This document shows positions 17,289-27,546 of a stretch of 64,000 nucleotides of DNA, in pieces. The stretch comes from Rhizobium anhuiense (GTDB lineage Bacteria; Pseudomonadota; Alphaproteobacteria; Rhizobiales; Rhizobiaceae). The stretch spans positions 1,178,001-1,242,000 of the forward strand of contig NZ_ML133521.1 in assembly GCF_003985145.1 (NCBI RefSeq), in the 5' to 3' direction. Position 1 is the first letter of the stretch; each line of letters starts with the position of its first letter. A program made the position numbers and the translations under genes. The notes below the pieces were generated by a model. The model had not been told where the DNA came from and did no database searches. It saw only the letters and a list, made by a program, of their open reading frames with translations.

Positions 17289-18446
17289 ATGAAAGTGGGA
17301 ATCATTGGGCTAGGATTCCGGCTCGGCTATCTCGGCTATGTTTTCAAGGCAATCGATAGCAGCTTCGACATTGTCGGCTATGTGGATCCGGAACCCGCCG
17401 GACTTCCCGGATTGACGGAAAAGGGCATTTCAGTCGGCAAGGCCTATGGTTCGCCGGAAGAACTCCTCGCTTCCGAAAAGCTCGATCTGCTGATGATCGG
17501 CTCCCCCAATCACCTCCATCTCGACCATATCAGGCTCGGCCTTCAGGCCGGTCTAAAGGTCTTCTGTGAAAAGCCGATCGTCACGACCATCGCAGAAAGC
17601 ATCGAGCTTGCCCATCTGATGGCAAAATTCGGCCACGAGCGGCTGATGGTCGGTCTCGTGCTGCGTTATTCCCCTCTTTATAAGGATCTCCGCGCCATCC
17701 AGGCCGAGGGCAAGCTCGGTCAGATCGTGTCGATCGAGGCCTCCGAACATATCGAGCCTTATCACGGCGCCTTCTTCATGCGCGACTGGCGCCGCTATGA
17801 GCGTTATTCCGGCAGCTTCATGCTGGAGAAATGCTGCCACGACCTCGATCTTTACAATGGCGTCGTCGGCGCGCGGCCCGAACGCGTCGCCAGTTTTGGC
17901 GGTCGCAAGAGCTTCATTCCGGCCAACGATCCGGCGCGCGAGGGCATCAACGACCTCGAACTTTTTCACCGCAAGCCGAGCGGATGGATGGGCTCGGACA
18001 AGGTCTTCGACAGCGATGCCGATATCATCGACTATCAGGTGGCGATCGTCGAATATGCCAATGGCGTCGGCATGAACTTTCACACCAATCTGAACGTGCC
18101 CGACCAGTTCCGCCGTTTCGCCATCATGGGGTCGCGCGGCATGGCCGAAGGCGATTTCGTGCGCGGCTATCTCGACGTTCACGAACAGCTGACCGGCAAC
18201 AAGGTGGTCGAAAACAAATATGCCGCCACCGAGCTCTCCCAGCATTACGGCGCCGATGAACAGATGGCGAGCGACCTGCTTGAAAGCGTGCGCACCGGGC
18301 TCGAACTTCCCGTTTCCACGCTGAATGCGCTCGAAGCCGGCATTCTGGCTCTGGCGATGGACGAGGCGAGGATGAAGAAAACGGTCGTCGATCTCAGACC
18401 GATCTGGGACCGTTTCGACGAAGCCCTTCACGCAAGAGCGGCTTGA
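17289..18446 (+). CDS. Gfo/Idh/MocA-family oxidoreductase
   Basis: 385 residues from MKVGIIGLGF. The Rossmann motif GIIGLGFRLG opens the protein and the family CEKP motif (FCEKPIVTT) follows near residue 94, then the C-terminal beta-sheet substrate domain with HDLDLYNG. It would oxidise or reduce a sugar, inositol or related ring with NAD(P). It leads the ABC operon, with 13 bases to the first permease, so it likely acts on the transported carbohydrate. A TTG 48 bases upstream is also in frame but without support. Confidence 0.88.
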   Translation: MKVGIIGLGFRLGYLGYVFKAIDSSFDIVGYVDPEPAGLPGLTEKGISVGKAYGSPEELLASEKLDLLMIGSPNHLHLDHIRLGLQAGLKVFCEKPIVTTIAESIELAHLMAKFGHERLMVGLVLRYSPLYKDLRAIQAEGKLGQIVSIEASEHIEPYHGAFFMRDWRRYERYSGSFMLEKCCHDLDLYNGVVGARPERVASFGGRKSFIPANDPAREGINDLELFHRKPSGWMGSDKVFDSDADIIDYQVAIVEYANGVGMNFHTNLNVPDQFRRFAIMGSRGMAEGDFVRGYLDVHEQLTGNKVVENKYAATELSQHYGADEQMASDLLESVRTGLELPVSTLNALEAGILALAMDEARMKKTVVDLRPIWDRFDEALHARAA

Positions 18447-18459
18447 GGAGAGCGGCAAG

Positions 18460-19344
18460 ATGAGTGTTCAAAGAAGCACGGTCATCTTCGCCTGGATCCT
18501 TCTTCTCCCGGCTGTCCTCTATGTTCTGGCGATCGTCGCCTATCCGCTGGTCGATACGTTCATTCTCTCCTTCACCGATGCATCGCTAAGGAAGACCACC
18601 AATTGGGTGGGCTGGATCAACTACGAGAAGATCTTCAATGAGCGGTTTGCGGAAGTCATCTTCCGGACCTTCATCTGGACGTTCTTCTCGGTCGCCCTGA
18701 AAATGGTGATCGGCACGTTCGGCGCATGCATGCTGAATGCGGCGGTGCCGGGGCGCTCATTATTCCGGCTTTTGACCATGCCGCCATGGATCGTGCCGAT
18801 GGCCATTGGCATCTTCATGTGGGGCTGGATGTATAACGGCCAGTTCGGAATGATATCAGGCCTGTTGCAGCGCTTCGGTCTCGTCGACGGCCCGGTCGCC
18901 TTCCTCGCCTATGGCAGTACCGCCTTCTGGGCAACGATCATCACCGATGTGTGGATTGGTGTGCCGCTGGTGACGATCTACTTCCTGGCGGCGATCCAAT
19001 CCATTCCGAAGGATCTCTACGAGGCTGCCTGGACCGACGGCGCCGGCCGCTGGTACCGCTTCCGCCGCATCACCCTGCCGCTGATGGTTCCGGCGATCAT
19101 CACCATGTCGATGCTGTCGCTGATCGCCACCTTCAACTCGTTCGACATCATCTGGATCCTGACGCAGGGCGGACCGAGCGGCGAGACGACGACGATGATC
19201 ATCGATACCTATCAGACGGCGATCGGTTCGAAGAAATACGGGGAAGGTGCAGCGCGCGCTGTGTTGATCTGCATCTTCCTGTCGCTCTTCTGCTTCGCCT
19301 ATTTCCGCGTCACCCGCCGTCTCAATCCGGAGAAGCGCGCATGA
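18460..19344 (+). CDS. Carbohydrate ABC transporter permease (MalF/UgpA-type)
   Basis: 294 residues with six predicted helices and the cytoplasmic EAA loop EAAWTDGAGRWYRFRRITLP near residue 187, which docks the ATPase. Typical of the CUT1 family. Overlaps the partner permease by ATGA. Confidence 0.9.
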   Translation: MSVQRSTVIFAWILLLPAVLYVLAIVAYPLVDTFILSFTDASLRKTTNWVGWINYEKIFNERFAEVIFRTFIWTFFSVALKMVIGTFGACMLNAAVPGRSLFRLLTMPPWIVPMAIGIFMWGWMYNGQFGMISGLLQRFGLVDGPVAFLAYGSTAFWATIITDVWIGVPLVTIYFLAAIQSIPKDLYEAAWTDGAGRWYRFRRITLPLMVPAIITMSMLSLIATFNSFDIIWILTQGGPSGETTTMIIDTYQTAIGSKKYGEGAARAVLICIFLSLFCFAYFRVTRRLNPEKRA

Positions 19345-20198
19345 GCAGTGCCGCCATGATCGACCGTTACCGCTGGTGGGAAATCATCCTGATCTATTGC
19401 GGCATCGCAATGTTTCTGTTCTTCGTGCTGTCGCCCTTCGTCGAGGGCTTCCTGGTGTCGCTGAAGCCGCTCGCCCAGCTCTTTTCCTCGCCCTACCGCT
19501 TCTGGCCGGAGAACGGCTCGTTCGAAGCCTACCGGACAATGTGGATCAGCGTGCCGGGCTTCGGGCGCTATATCTTCAACTCGTTCTTCATCTCGATCAT
19601 CGTCACGCTGATCGTGCTCTGCCTCGTCATTCCGGCGGCTTACGCCTTCGCGAAGTTCGAATTCAAGGGCATGGGGATCCTGCTCGGCGCGTTCCTGACG
19701 GTGAACATGTTCTCCGGCGCCGTGCTGTTGATCCCGCTCTTCCGGCTGATGCGCAGCATGGGCGTGCTCAACACCTATCTCGCCATGATCGTGCCGGGCG
19801 TCGCCTTCCTGATCCCGTCGGCGATCTGGCTGTTGCGCACCTATATGATCCGCATTCCACAGGAGCTCAACGAAGCGGCCTACATGGATGGCGCCAGCCA
19901 TTTCTACACGCTGCGGCGTGTCATCCTGCCCATTGCGATGCCGGGGATTATCGTCGTCGCCATAACCACCTTCATCGGCGCTTATGCCCAGCAATTCATC
20001 TTCGCGCTGACGTTCAACTCGAAGAGCGAATACATGCCCTTGCCGGTGGGGCTCTTTGCTTACTTCGGCAAGCAGGAGGTCATCTGGAACGAACTGATGG
20101 CGGCTTCCTTCGTCGGTATCGCGCCGGCGATGGTCGTCATCTTCTTCCTTCAGCGCTACCTTGTCGGCGGGCTGACCGCCGGTGCGGTGAAACAATAA
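19341..20198 (+). CDS. Carbohydrate ABC transporter permease (MalG/UgpE-type)
   Basis: 285 residues starting MSSAAMIDRYRWWEI at an ATGA overlap with the previous gene. EAA loop EAAYMDGASHFYTLRRVILP near residue 180 and the GLFAYFGK C-terminal region are typical of MalG-type permeases. Second half of the CUT1 channel. Confidence 0.9.
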   Translation: MSSAAMIDRYRWWEIILIYCGIAMFLFFVLSPFVEGFLVSLKPLAQLFSSPYRFWPENGSFEAYRTMWISVPGFGRYIFNSFFISIIVTLIVLCLVIPAAYAFAKFEFKGMGILLGAFLTVNMFSGAVLLIPLFRLMRSMGVLNTYLAMIVPGVAFLIPSAIWLLRTYMIRIPQELNEAAYMDGASHFYTLRRVILPIAMPGIIVVAITTFIGAYAQQFIFALTFNSKSEYMPLPVGLFAYFGKQEVIWNELMAASFVGIAPAMVVIFFLQRYLVGGLTAGAVKQ

Positions 20199-20244
20199 GA
20201 CCAAAAAACGAGTGAACAGCTAACACAAGAATGGGAGTCACGAC

Positions 20245-21477
20245 GTGAGCATTACCATCAAGACAGGCCTGATGGCCCTCGCCTTGCTCGGTTCGACGGC
20301 ATTGACCGCAGTCACTGCCCAGGCGGCCGACAAGGAAATCAGCTGGATCTATTGCGGCGACACGATCGACCCGGTCCACACCAAATACATCAAGCAGTGG
20401 GAAGAAAAGAACGCAGGTTGGAAGGTCACGCCCGAAGTTGTCGGCTGGGCGCAGTGCCAGGACAAGGCAACGACGCTCGCCGCCGCCGGCACGCCCGTTG
20501 CCATGGCCTATGTCGGCTCGCGCACGCTGAAGGAATTCGCGCAGAACGACTTGATCGTCCCGGTGCCGATGACCGATGACGAAAAGAAGAGCTACTATCC
20601 GCACATCGTCGACACGGTGACCTTCGAGGATACCCAGTGGGGCGTCCCGATCGCTTTCTCCACCAAGGCGCTTTACTGGAACAAGGACCTCTTCAAGCAG
20701 GCCGGCCTCGATCCCGAGAAGCCGCCGAAGACCTGGGCTGAAGAAATCGAGATGGCCAAGACCATCAAGGAAAAGACCGGCATTCCGGGCTTCGGTCTCT
20801 CCGCCAAGACCTTCGACAACACGATGCACCAGTTCATGCATTGGGTTTACACCAACAACGGCGCGGTGACGGATGCCGAAGGCAAGGTCACGCTCGACAG
20901 CCCGCAGATTCTCGCCGCGCTGAAGGCCTACAAGGATATCGTCCCCTACTCCGAGGAAGGCCCGACGGCCTATGAGCAGAACGAAGTCCGCGCCATCTTC
21001 CTCGACGGCAAGGTCGCCATGATCCAGGCAGGATCGGGCGCCGCCTCCAGGCTGAAGGAGACGAAGATTGCCTGGGGCATTGCGACGCTGCCGCTCGGTC
21101 CCGACGCCAAGGGGCCCGGCACGCTGCTGATCACCGACAGCCTGGCGATCTTCAAGGGTTCGGGGGTCGAGGAGAAGGCGACGGAATTCGCCAAGTTCAT
21201 CACCTCGCCCGACGTCCAGTCGGAATACGAGCTGCAGGGCGGTGCCGGCCTGACCCCGCTGCGCCCGTCGGCAAAGGTCGACGAGTTCGTCGCCAAGGAT
21301 CCTTACTGGAAGCCGCTCATCGAGGGTATCAACTATGGTGGTCCCGAACCGCTCTTCACCGACTACAAGGGCTTCCAGAACTCGATCATCGAGATGATTC
21401 AGTCGGTGGTGACGGGCAAGGCCGAACCGGAAGCTGCGCTGAAGAAGGCTGCCGGCGAAATCGAAGCGTTCAAGTAA
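20245..21477 (+). CDS. Carbohydrate ABC substrate-binding protein
   Basis: 410 residues, GTG start preceded by GGGAGT. The signal peptide ends near AQAADKE; the mature protein is a SBP_bac_1-type (MalE/UgpB class) lobe pair with ALYWNKDLFKQAGLDPEKPP, the standard ligand-lobe motif of sugar-binding proteins. Sugar identity cannot be read from sequence. Encoded between permeases and ATPase. Confidence 0.9.
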   Translation: MSITIKTGLMALALLGSTALTAVTAQAADKEISWIYCGDTIDPVHTKYIKQWEEKNAGWKVTPEVVGWAQCQDKATTLAAAGTPVAMAYVGSRTLKEFAQNDLIVPVPMTDDEKKSYYPHIVDTVTFEDTQWGVPIAFSTKALYWNKDLFKQAGLDPEKPPKTWAEEIEMAKTIKEKTGIPGFGLSAKTFDNTMHQFMHWVYTNNGAVTDAEGKVTLDSPQILAALKAYKDIVPYSEEGPTAYEQNEVRAIFLDGKVAMIQAGSGAASRLKETKIAWGIATLPLGPDAKGPGTLLITDSLAIFKGSGVEEKATEFAKFITSPDVQSEYELQGGAGLTPLRPSAKVDEFVAKDPYWKPLIEGINYGGPEPLFTDYKGFQNSIIEMIQSVVTGKAEPEAALKKAAGEIEAFK

Positions 21478-21567
21478 ACCGCTTTGGACTCTTTGGGATC
21501 GCGGGTGCACAGCCCGCGATCCCTCCCCGATCGAATGTGCGACAAGGCCGCCGGTGGAGACAGATTT

Positions 21568-22701
<1,134 letters not shown>

Positions 22702-22710
22702 GACGGATAC

Positions 22711-23013
22711 ATGCCGCGCGGGCAAACAAGCGATGATTTTGAGCCGATCGATCAGTTTGTGCGAAGCGTGATGTCACGCGCAGATCTCGATGCTGAATCC
22801 GTTGAGGCCATTGGGCTTTATCTGGACAATCGAGAATATGAAATGGCTTTCGAGGGTCTGTTTTTAGAGCTTATCAAATCTCGAAAAACGATCAAACTAA
22901 ACGCCAGTGAATGCATCGGCATGGCACGGCAGCTAAAGCTCGACAAAGAAACTGTATTTGACCACCAGTTCTGGTCAAAGTTTGAAACATACCTTCACGA
23001 TATGCCCAAGTGA
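22711..23013 (+). CDS. Small hypothetical protein, MafI-like immunity family candidate
   Basis: 100 residues, acidic and helical, with a YLDNREYEMAFEGLFLELI core and VFDHQFWSKF near the C-terminus. The pattern resembles small MafI-type immunity proteins annotated in many bacteria; assignment is from memory of the pattern and is tentative. Base composition is visibly more AT-rich than the surrounding operon genes, suggesting separate ancestry. It starts 9 bases after the ATPase stop but no partner toxin is visible. Could simply be an uncharacterised regulator. Confidence 0.6.
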   Translation: MPRGQTSDDFEPIDQFVRSVMSRADLDAESVEAIGLYLDNREYEMAFEGLFLELIKSRKTIKLNASECIGMARQLKLDKETVFDHQFWSKFETYLHDMPK

Positions 23014-23045
23014 CGCACTGAGCCCCGCCGAGCGACGTTCCTCCC

Positions 23046-24146
23046 TTACCAGACGAGGCCGCGGGCCGCGACTTCCTCGACGCGGGTGACGACGCCGCCG
23101 CGATGGAAGACCATCGTATCGAACAGGTTTGATACCACGCAGGTGTGGTTCGGGATGATGAAGAGCTTCTCGCCGATCTGCGGCCGGGGGCCGGTGCAAT
23201 TCGCGAGGTCGATGACGCCGTGTTCTTCCGAGAGGCTGCTGATCCGCGCTTGGGGATAACCGACGATCAGGCCGTAATCGCTGAAGCCTTGAAGATCCGA
23301 GGTCAGCGCCTTTGAGCCGGCATCGATGACGGCGCGGTCGGCATTTGGGCGTGACACCACGGTCGCCAGCACATGCATGGCGCAATCGTCCTCGGTGCAA
23401 TGGCCCATGCGCACCATCTGGCGGTCGTTGTAGATATAGGTGCCGGCGCGGTGTTCGGTGGCCGATTTGACGAGATGGGCCTCGAAGAGGCTGGGTGTGC
23501 CGCCATTGCTGACGATCGGGCAGGCAATGCCTTCGGCTTTCAGCTGTGCCAGCGTTTCAGCGATGAAGGCTTCCACGGCGGCCGCCGATTGCGGCTTCGG
23601 ATAGGTCACGATGCCGCCGAAGGTCAGTCCGTCGGCGGCGGCGATGCGCTTGGCGAGCGAGGCCGCCTCCCCCGGCGTCTGTACGCCGCAGCGGCCGCCG
23701 CCGGTATCGCATTCGACGAGGACGTTCAGCGGCTTGTGGCCGGAGAAATGTGCTGCCAGCCCATTGACCGTCACTTCGCTGTCGGCGACGACCTTCAGCG
23801 CTGAAATCCTGTCGTTCAGCCTGGCCAGCCGCTCGATTTTCTGCGGTCCGAGGATATTGAAGGTGATGAGGATGTCCTCGAAGCCGGCCGCGGCAAAGAC
23901 TTCGGCTTCCGTCACCTTCTGGCAATTGATGCCCTTGGCGCCTGCGGCAGTCTGCGCGACGGCCAGGGCCGGGATCTTGTGCGTCTTGATATGCGGCCGG
24001 AAGTTCAGCCCGTGCTGATCCATATAGGATTGAACGCGGGCGATGTTTGCCGCCAGCCTGTCTTCGTCGATCACGGGACGCGGCGTCGAGAGATCGGCGA
24101 TCCTGTCGCCTGCCTTGGCGACGACGGCGAAGCTGTTGTCAGGCAT
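23046..24146 (-). CDS. D-threonine aldolase / D-serine dehydratase-like PLP enzyme
   Basis: 366 residues with the fold-type III (alanine-racemase-like) barrel. The PLP lysine is in RPHIKTHK (Lys54). Near the C-terminus NHTCVVSN gives the His-x-Cys pair that binds metal in the D-serine dehydratase branch. VECDTGGGRCGV is another family block. It would cleave or deaminate a D-hydroxy amino acid. The gene starts immediately after the M81 peptidase stop, so the two are coupled. Confidence 0.85.
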   Translation of the reverse strand: MPDNSFAVVAKAGDRIADLSTPRPVIDEDRLAANIARVQSYMDQHGLNFRPHIKTHKIPALAVAQTAAGAKGINCQKVTEAEVFAAAGFEDILITFNILGPQKIERLARLNDRISALKVVADSEVTVNGLAAHFSGHKPLNVLVECDTGGGRCGVQTPGEAASLAKRIAAADGLTFGGIVTYPKPQSAAAVEAFIAETLAQLKAEGIACPIVSNGGTPSLFEAHLVKSATEHRAGTYIYNDRQMVRMGHCTEDDCAMHVLATVVSRPNADRAVIDAGSKALTSDLQGFSDYGLIVGYPQARISSLSEEHGVIDLANCTGPRPQIGEKLFIIPNHTCVVSNLFDTMVFHRGGVVTRVEEVAARGLVW

Positions 24147-25622
24147 CTAGGCGGCTCCGCGTTCTATCCCATGTGGATCGGCGACGATCGGCCAGATGGT
24201 CTTCGGTGCCCGCTGGTACGGCGTCGTTGCCGGATTATTGGGATAGGGCGTTCCGGCGGAGCAGTAAAGGATTTCCGCTGCGATCTTCGAGAAGGACGCG
24301 AAGAAGTGGTTGGTGGATTTGATCACCAGGATCTTCTGCCTCGTGGGATCGATGCCCATCACCGAAAAAAGGCTCGGATCGAAGCTTTGGGCGCGGGTGG
24401 AATTGAGGATGATGTCGATGCCGTCAAGCACGATATGGGCGGCATCGCCGAAAGGTGCGAGGCTCTCGCCGAACTGCATCTCGGCGTTCTTCAAGAGCTT
24501 GACGATCTTCACGGTGCCGTCGATGGGGTTGCCGGTGCCGGGCGCCGACTTGGCGCCGAAGCGCAGCGGAATCTCCGCCCCCTCGCCCGCCGCAAAACAG
24601 ATCTGCACGGCCACCGGATCCCAGATCGTGCCGATCGCGGCGCTGGTGATGCCGCGGGCCAGGAGTTCGCCGAGGACGACGGTCGCATCCCCTGCCGTGC
24701 CGCCGCCCGGATTGTCCCAGACGTCGGCAATGACGACGGGCCATGCGGTGGCGGCCATCGCCCGCGACACGGCTTCCTTCTCGTCGATTTGCGGGACCAT
24801 GAAGGTGCCGCGCTTGGAAAACAGTTCCAGGCCGAGTTCGCGCGCCAGAGCCGCGCCCTTTTCCGGCTTGTCGTCGGTGACGACAAGCAGCTTCGTTCCC
24901 ATTTCGGGAACGTCGCCCACCATGAAGCCGTGGATCACCGAGATCGACAGGATGTCCGGATCATCCTTCTCGATCCGCATGATCTTGTCGACGAAGGAGC
25001 GCATCGGCTCGCGCGATGTCGGGAAGACGTCGATCATCTTGCAGTCGAATACCGACATATCAGGCTTGACCCGGCCTTCCAGTGTTTCCACGGCGATGCG
25101 CCAGAGATCCTCGGCGCGATCGACGAAATCCGTATGCGGAAATTCCTTGAAATAGACGGCGAAATCGAGCGCCGCGACGCGTTTTGCCGTGAGATGGCTG
25201 TGCGGATCGAGTTCGGCGCAGATCAGCACGTCGGGCCCGACCATCTCGCGCATGCGCGCGAGAAGATCGCCTTCCGTGTCCTCGTATCCGGCGGCCACCA
25301 TGGCGCCATGCAGGCCCATGACGACAGCGTCGACCGGCATTGCCGCGCGGAGTTGATCGAGGATTTCGTCACGCAATTCTTCGTAGGTCGCCCGGTTGAC
25401 GAGACCGGCGGGATCGGCCCAGGTGGCGGTTCCCTCGATCAACTCCCAACCTTTTTCTCGGGTGACGCGCCTTCCGACGGTGATCGGCGCGGTGCAGAGC
25501 GTCGGCGTTTCCGGATGTTGGCCGGGCGGGGCATAAAGCGAGGCTTCGAATGCGCGGCGATCCACGCAGATCGGGGAAAAGGTGTTGGTCTCGGTCGCCA
25601 GTGCTGCGGTGAAAATGCGCAA
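24147..25622 (-). CDS. M81-family metallopeptidase (MlrC-like)
   Basis: 491 residues, standard for the family named after microcystinase C. The protein opens MRIFTAALATETNTFSP, a signature of MlrC homologues, with GLHGAM and DPHSH near the metal site and VWDNPGGGTAGDAT in the central region. Start codon is TTG with GAAGG upstream. MlrC cleaves linear peptides containing unusual amino acids; together with the downstream D-amino-acid enzyme this suggests degradation of a D-residue-containing peptide. Substrate unproven. Confidence 0.87.
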   Translation of the reverse strand: MRIFTAALATETNTFSPICVDRRAFEASLYAPPGQHPETPTLCTAPITVGRRVTREKGWELIEGTATWADPAGLVNRATYEELRDEILDQLRAAMPVDAVVMGLHGAMVAAGYEDTEGDLLARMREMVGPDVLICAELDPHSHLTAKRVAALDFAVYFKEFPHTDFVDRAEDLWRIAVETLEGRVKPDMSVFDCKMIDVFPTSREPMRSFVDKIMRIEKDDPDILSISVIHGFMVGDVPEMGTKLLVVTDDKPEKGAALARELGLELFSKRGTFMVPQIDEKEAVSRAMAATAWPVVIADVWDNPGGGTAGDATVVLGELLARGITSAAIGTIWDPVAVQICFAAGEGAEIPLRFGAKSAPGTGNPIDGTVKIVKLLKNAEMQFGESLAPFGDAAHIVLDGIDIILNSTRAQSFDPSLFSVMGIDPTRQKILVIKSTNHFFASFSKIAAEILYCSAGTPYPNNPATTPYQRAPKTIWPIVADPHGIERGAA

Positions 25623-25652
25623 GAAAGTGGCCTTCGTGTTGTCGTCCCCGCG

Positions 25653-26135
25653 TCAACCCATCGGGTTCGGCAGGTAGCCGGTGAAACCTGAGATTTTCCA
25701 GCGTCCTTGGTGAAGCCTGCAATAATAAAGCGTCTGCCATTGCATGATATCGCGGGTGCCGTCAGGCTTGGAAATGCCGCCGTCGAATTTCTTGCGGACA
25801 AGCGCCATGTCGCCTTCGATCTCGATATCCTCAAGCGTCGTCGTGGTGAAGATCGCCGTGCGCGCATCTTCCGCGAAACTCTGTGCGGCGAAATCCCTGG
25901 CCTGCCTCAGCCATTCCTCGCGATAGGCCGACAGCGTCGGGAATGCGAGGCGCCACTTGTCGGGGCTGACGGCCTTCTGACCGTCGATGCCGATGAAGCC
26001 CTCTTCGACGAAGTCATGCTCGACCATCGACCAGTCGGCGGCCAGAAAGGCATCGATATCGCGCGGAACGAGCATTTCCCAGATCGCAGACCGGGCGCTG
26101 TCGGACGGGAAAGGATTTAGGAAAGGATCGCGCAT
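25653..26135 (-). CDS. NTF2/SnoaL-like protein of unknown function
   Basis: 160 residues without a signal peptide. The C-terminal half (TTTTLEDIEIEGDMALVRKKF then WQTLYYCRLHQGRWKISGF) has the alternating strands and the R-x-WKISGF ending seen in NTF2-like cone folds. No catalytic residues can be assigned. First gene of the leftward operon with M81 and the D-amino-acid enzyme (30-base gap), divergent from ridA. Confidence 0.65.
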   Translation of the reverse strand: MRDPFLNPFPSDSARSAIWEMLVPRDIDAFLAADWSMVEHDFVEEGFIGIDGQKAVSPDKWRLAFPTLSAYREEWLRQARDFAAQSFAEDARTAIFTTTTLEDIEIEGDMALVRKKFDGGISKPDGTRDIMQWQTLYYCRLHQGRWKISGFTGYLPNPMG

Positions 26136-26148
26136 GTTTGCCCCGGAT

Positions 26149-26162
26149 TGAAATTCTTTTCA
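26149..26162. promoter_or_regulatory. Candidate RpiR-type operator in divergent region
   Basis: TGAAA-TTCT-TTTCA lies between the leftward NTF2-like/M81 operon and the rightward ridA-rpiR-SDR operon. It resembles the palindrome at 17182-17196 before the sugar operon, allowing one base difference in spacer. Best candidate target of the RpiR regulator encoded 500 bases away. Confidence 0.42.
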
Positions 26163-26246
26163 TAAATCGCGTTTTTCACTGGTCAAATTCTGCTTTCTAT
26201 GGTCATTTGTCAACTTATCAAGAAAATAATTTGCAAGGACTTCAGC

Positions 26247-26636
26247 ATGCCCATCAAGCGCTATGGCACTGTTCAAACCGGCGCCGGCGGCAAGGCGCTG
26301 CCTTTCGCGCGTGCGGTCGAAGCCGACGGATGGCTGTATGTTTCCGGGCAGGTTGCGATGGAAGATGGCGAAATCATCGACGGTAACATCATTGCCCAGA
26401 CCCACAAGACGATCGCCAATGTGCTGGCGATCCTCGATGAGGCCGGATACGGCGTCGAGGACGTCGTGCGCGTCGGCGTCTGGCTCGACGATCCGCGCGA
26501 CTTCTGGACCTTCAATAAAATCTATCAGGAGTATTTCGGCGAACATCCGCCGGCACGCGCCTGTGTGCAATCGTCGATGATGGTCGATTGCAAGGTTGAG
26601 ATCGACTGCGTGGCCTATAAGAAGAAGGATGGATAG
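26247..26636 (+). CDS. ridA: RidA-family (YjgF) imine/enamine deaminase
   Basis: 129 residues from the ATG at 26247, preceded by AAGGA. The family pattern is clear: VSGQVAM, the helix with TIANVLAILDEAGYGVEDVVRV, and PPARACVQS containing the conserved Arg that binds the imine carboxylate. RidA proteins hydrolyse reactive 2-aminoacrylate-type intermediates released by PLP dehydratases. That fits the neighbouring D-serine/threonine-type enzyme. Confidence 0.88.
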   Translation: MPIKRYGTVQTGAGGKALPFARAVEADGWLYVSGQVAMEDGEIIDGNIIAQTHKTIANVLAILDEAGYGVEDVVRVGVWLDDPRDFWTFNKIYQEYFGEHPPARACVQSSMMVDCKVEIDCVAYKKKDG

Positions 26637-26657
26637 CGCGCCATCGGGGGGACGGGT

Positions 26658-27521
26658 TTGGATATCTTTTCGACATTGCAGGAAGACAAGAGCCGGCTCT
26701 CCCCCTCCGAGAGCCGCATCGCGGAAATCATCGTCAACGACTTCGAGTTTGCCGTGAATGCCTCGATCATCGAGCTGGCGGAACGGGCCGAGGTATCACC
26801 GCCGACCGTCACCCGCTTTTGCCGTCGGCTGGGTTGCGAAAGTTTCTCCGACTTCAAGGTGCAGCTCGCCCGGACCGCCCATATCGGCGTGCGTTATCTG
26901 AAACCGGAATCGAAAAGCACCGATCCGGCCGATGTCGCCCAGGATATCATCACCAAGGCCCAGAACGCGCTGTTCCTCCTGCACCGGTCGCTTGATCTCG
27001 CCGCGATCGAAGCCGCCGTTTCGCATATCGCCAAGGCCGATATGATCTACGCCTTCGGCTCGGGCGGCAATTCGTCGATGATCGCGGACGAGCTCCAGAA
27101 TCGCCTCTTCCGTCTCGGGCTGCGCATCACGGCAAGTTCCGACCACAGCATGCAGCTGATGATGGCTGCCGCGGCAAGGCCCGGCGACGTGTTGATCGGC
27201 TCCTCCTTCTCGGGACGCAATACGGAGCTGGTGCGGGCCTTCGAGCTTGCCCGCCAAGCCAAGGTGAAGACGATCGCCCTGACCCAGACGGCAAGCCCGG
27301 TTGCCAGGGCTGCCGAAATCGTCGTGCCGATCGACCTTCCCGAAGGCAGCAATATCTATCGCCCGACCTCCACGCGCATCGCCTACATCGCGACGGTCGA
27401 TATTCTGTCGAGCCTGGTCGCCTACGCCGTTCAGCCAAAGGCGACGACCACGCTTCGGCGCATCAAGCAGCAGCTGGTCATTCACCGCGACGGCGACGAC
27501 CGGCAATTGCTTGGAGATTGA
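26658..27521 (+). CDS. RpiR/MurR-family transcriptional regulator
   Basis: 287 residues: an N-terminal HTH_6 domain (LSPSESRIAEIIVNDFEF... VSPPTVTRFCRRLGCESFSDFK) and a SIS sugar-phosphate-binding domain with YAFGSGGNSSMIADE and SFSGRNTEL. The SIS domain suggests sensing of a phosphorylated sugar or amino sugar. TTG start with a G-rich ribosome site. In an operon with ridA and the SDR gene; its probable operators are at 26149 and 17181. Confidence 0.88.
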   Translation: MDIFSTLQEDKSRLSPSESRIAEIIVNDFEFAVNASIIELAERAEVSPPTVTRFCRRLGCESFSDFKVQLARTAHIGVRYLKPESKSTDPADVAQDIITKAQNALFLLHRSLDLAAIEAAVSHIAKADMIYAFGSGGNSSMIADELQNRLFRLGLRITASSDHSMQLMMAAAARPGDVLIGSSFSGRNTELVRAFELARQAKVKTIALTQTASPVARAAEIVVPIDLPEGSNIYRPTSTRIAYIATVDILSSLVAYAVQPKATTTLRRIKQQLVIHRDGDDRQLLGD

Positions 27522-27546
27522 GGTTCATGAACGGGAGCGACAGGAA

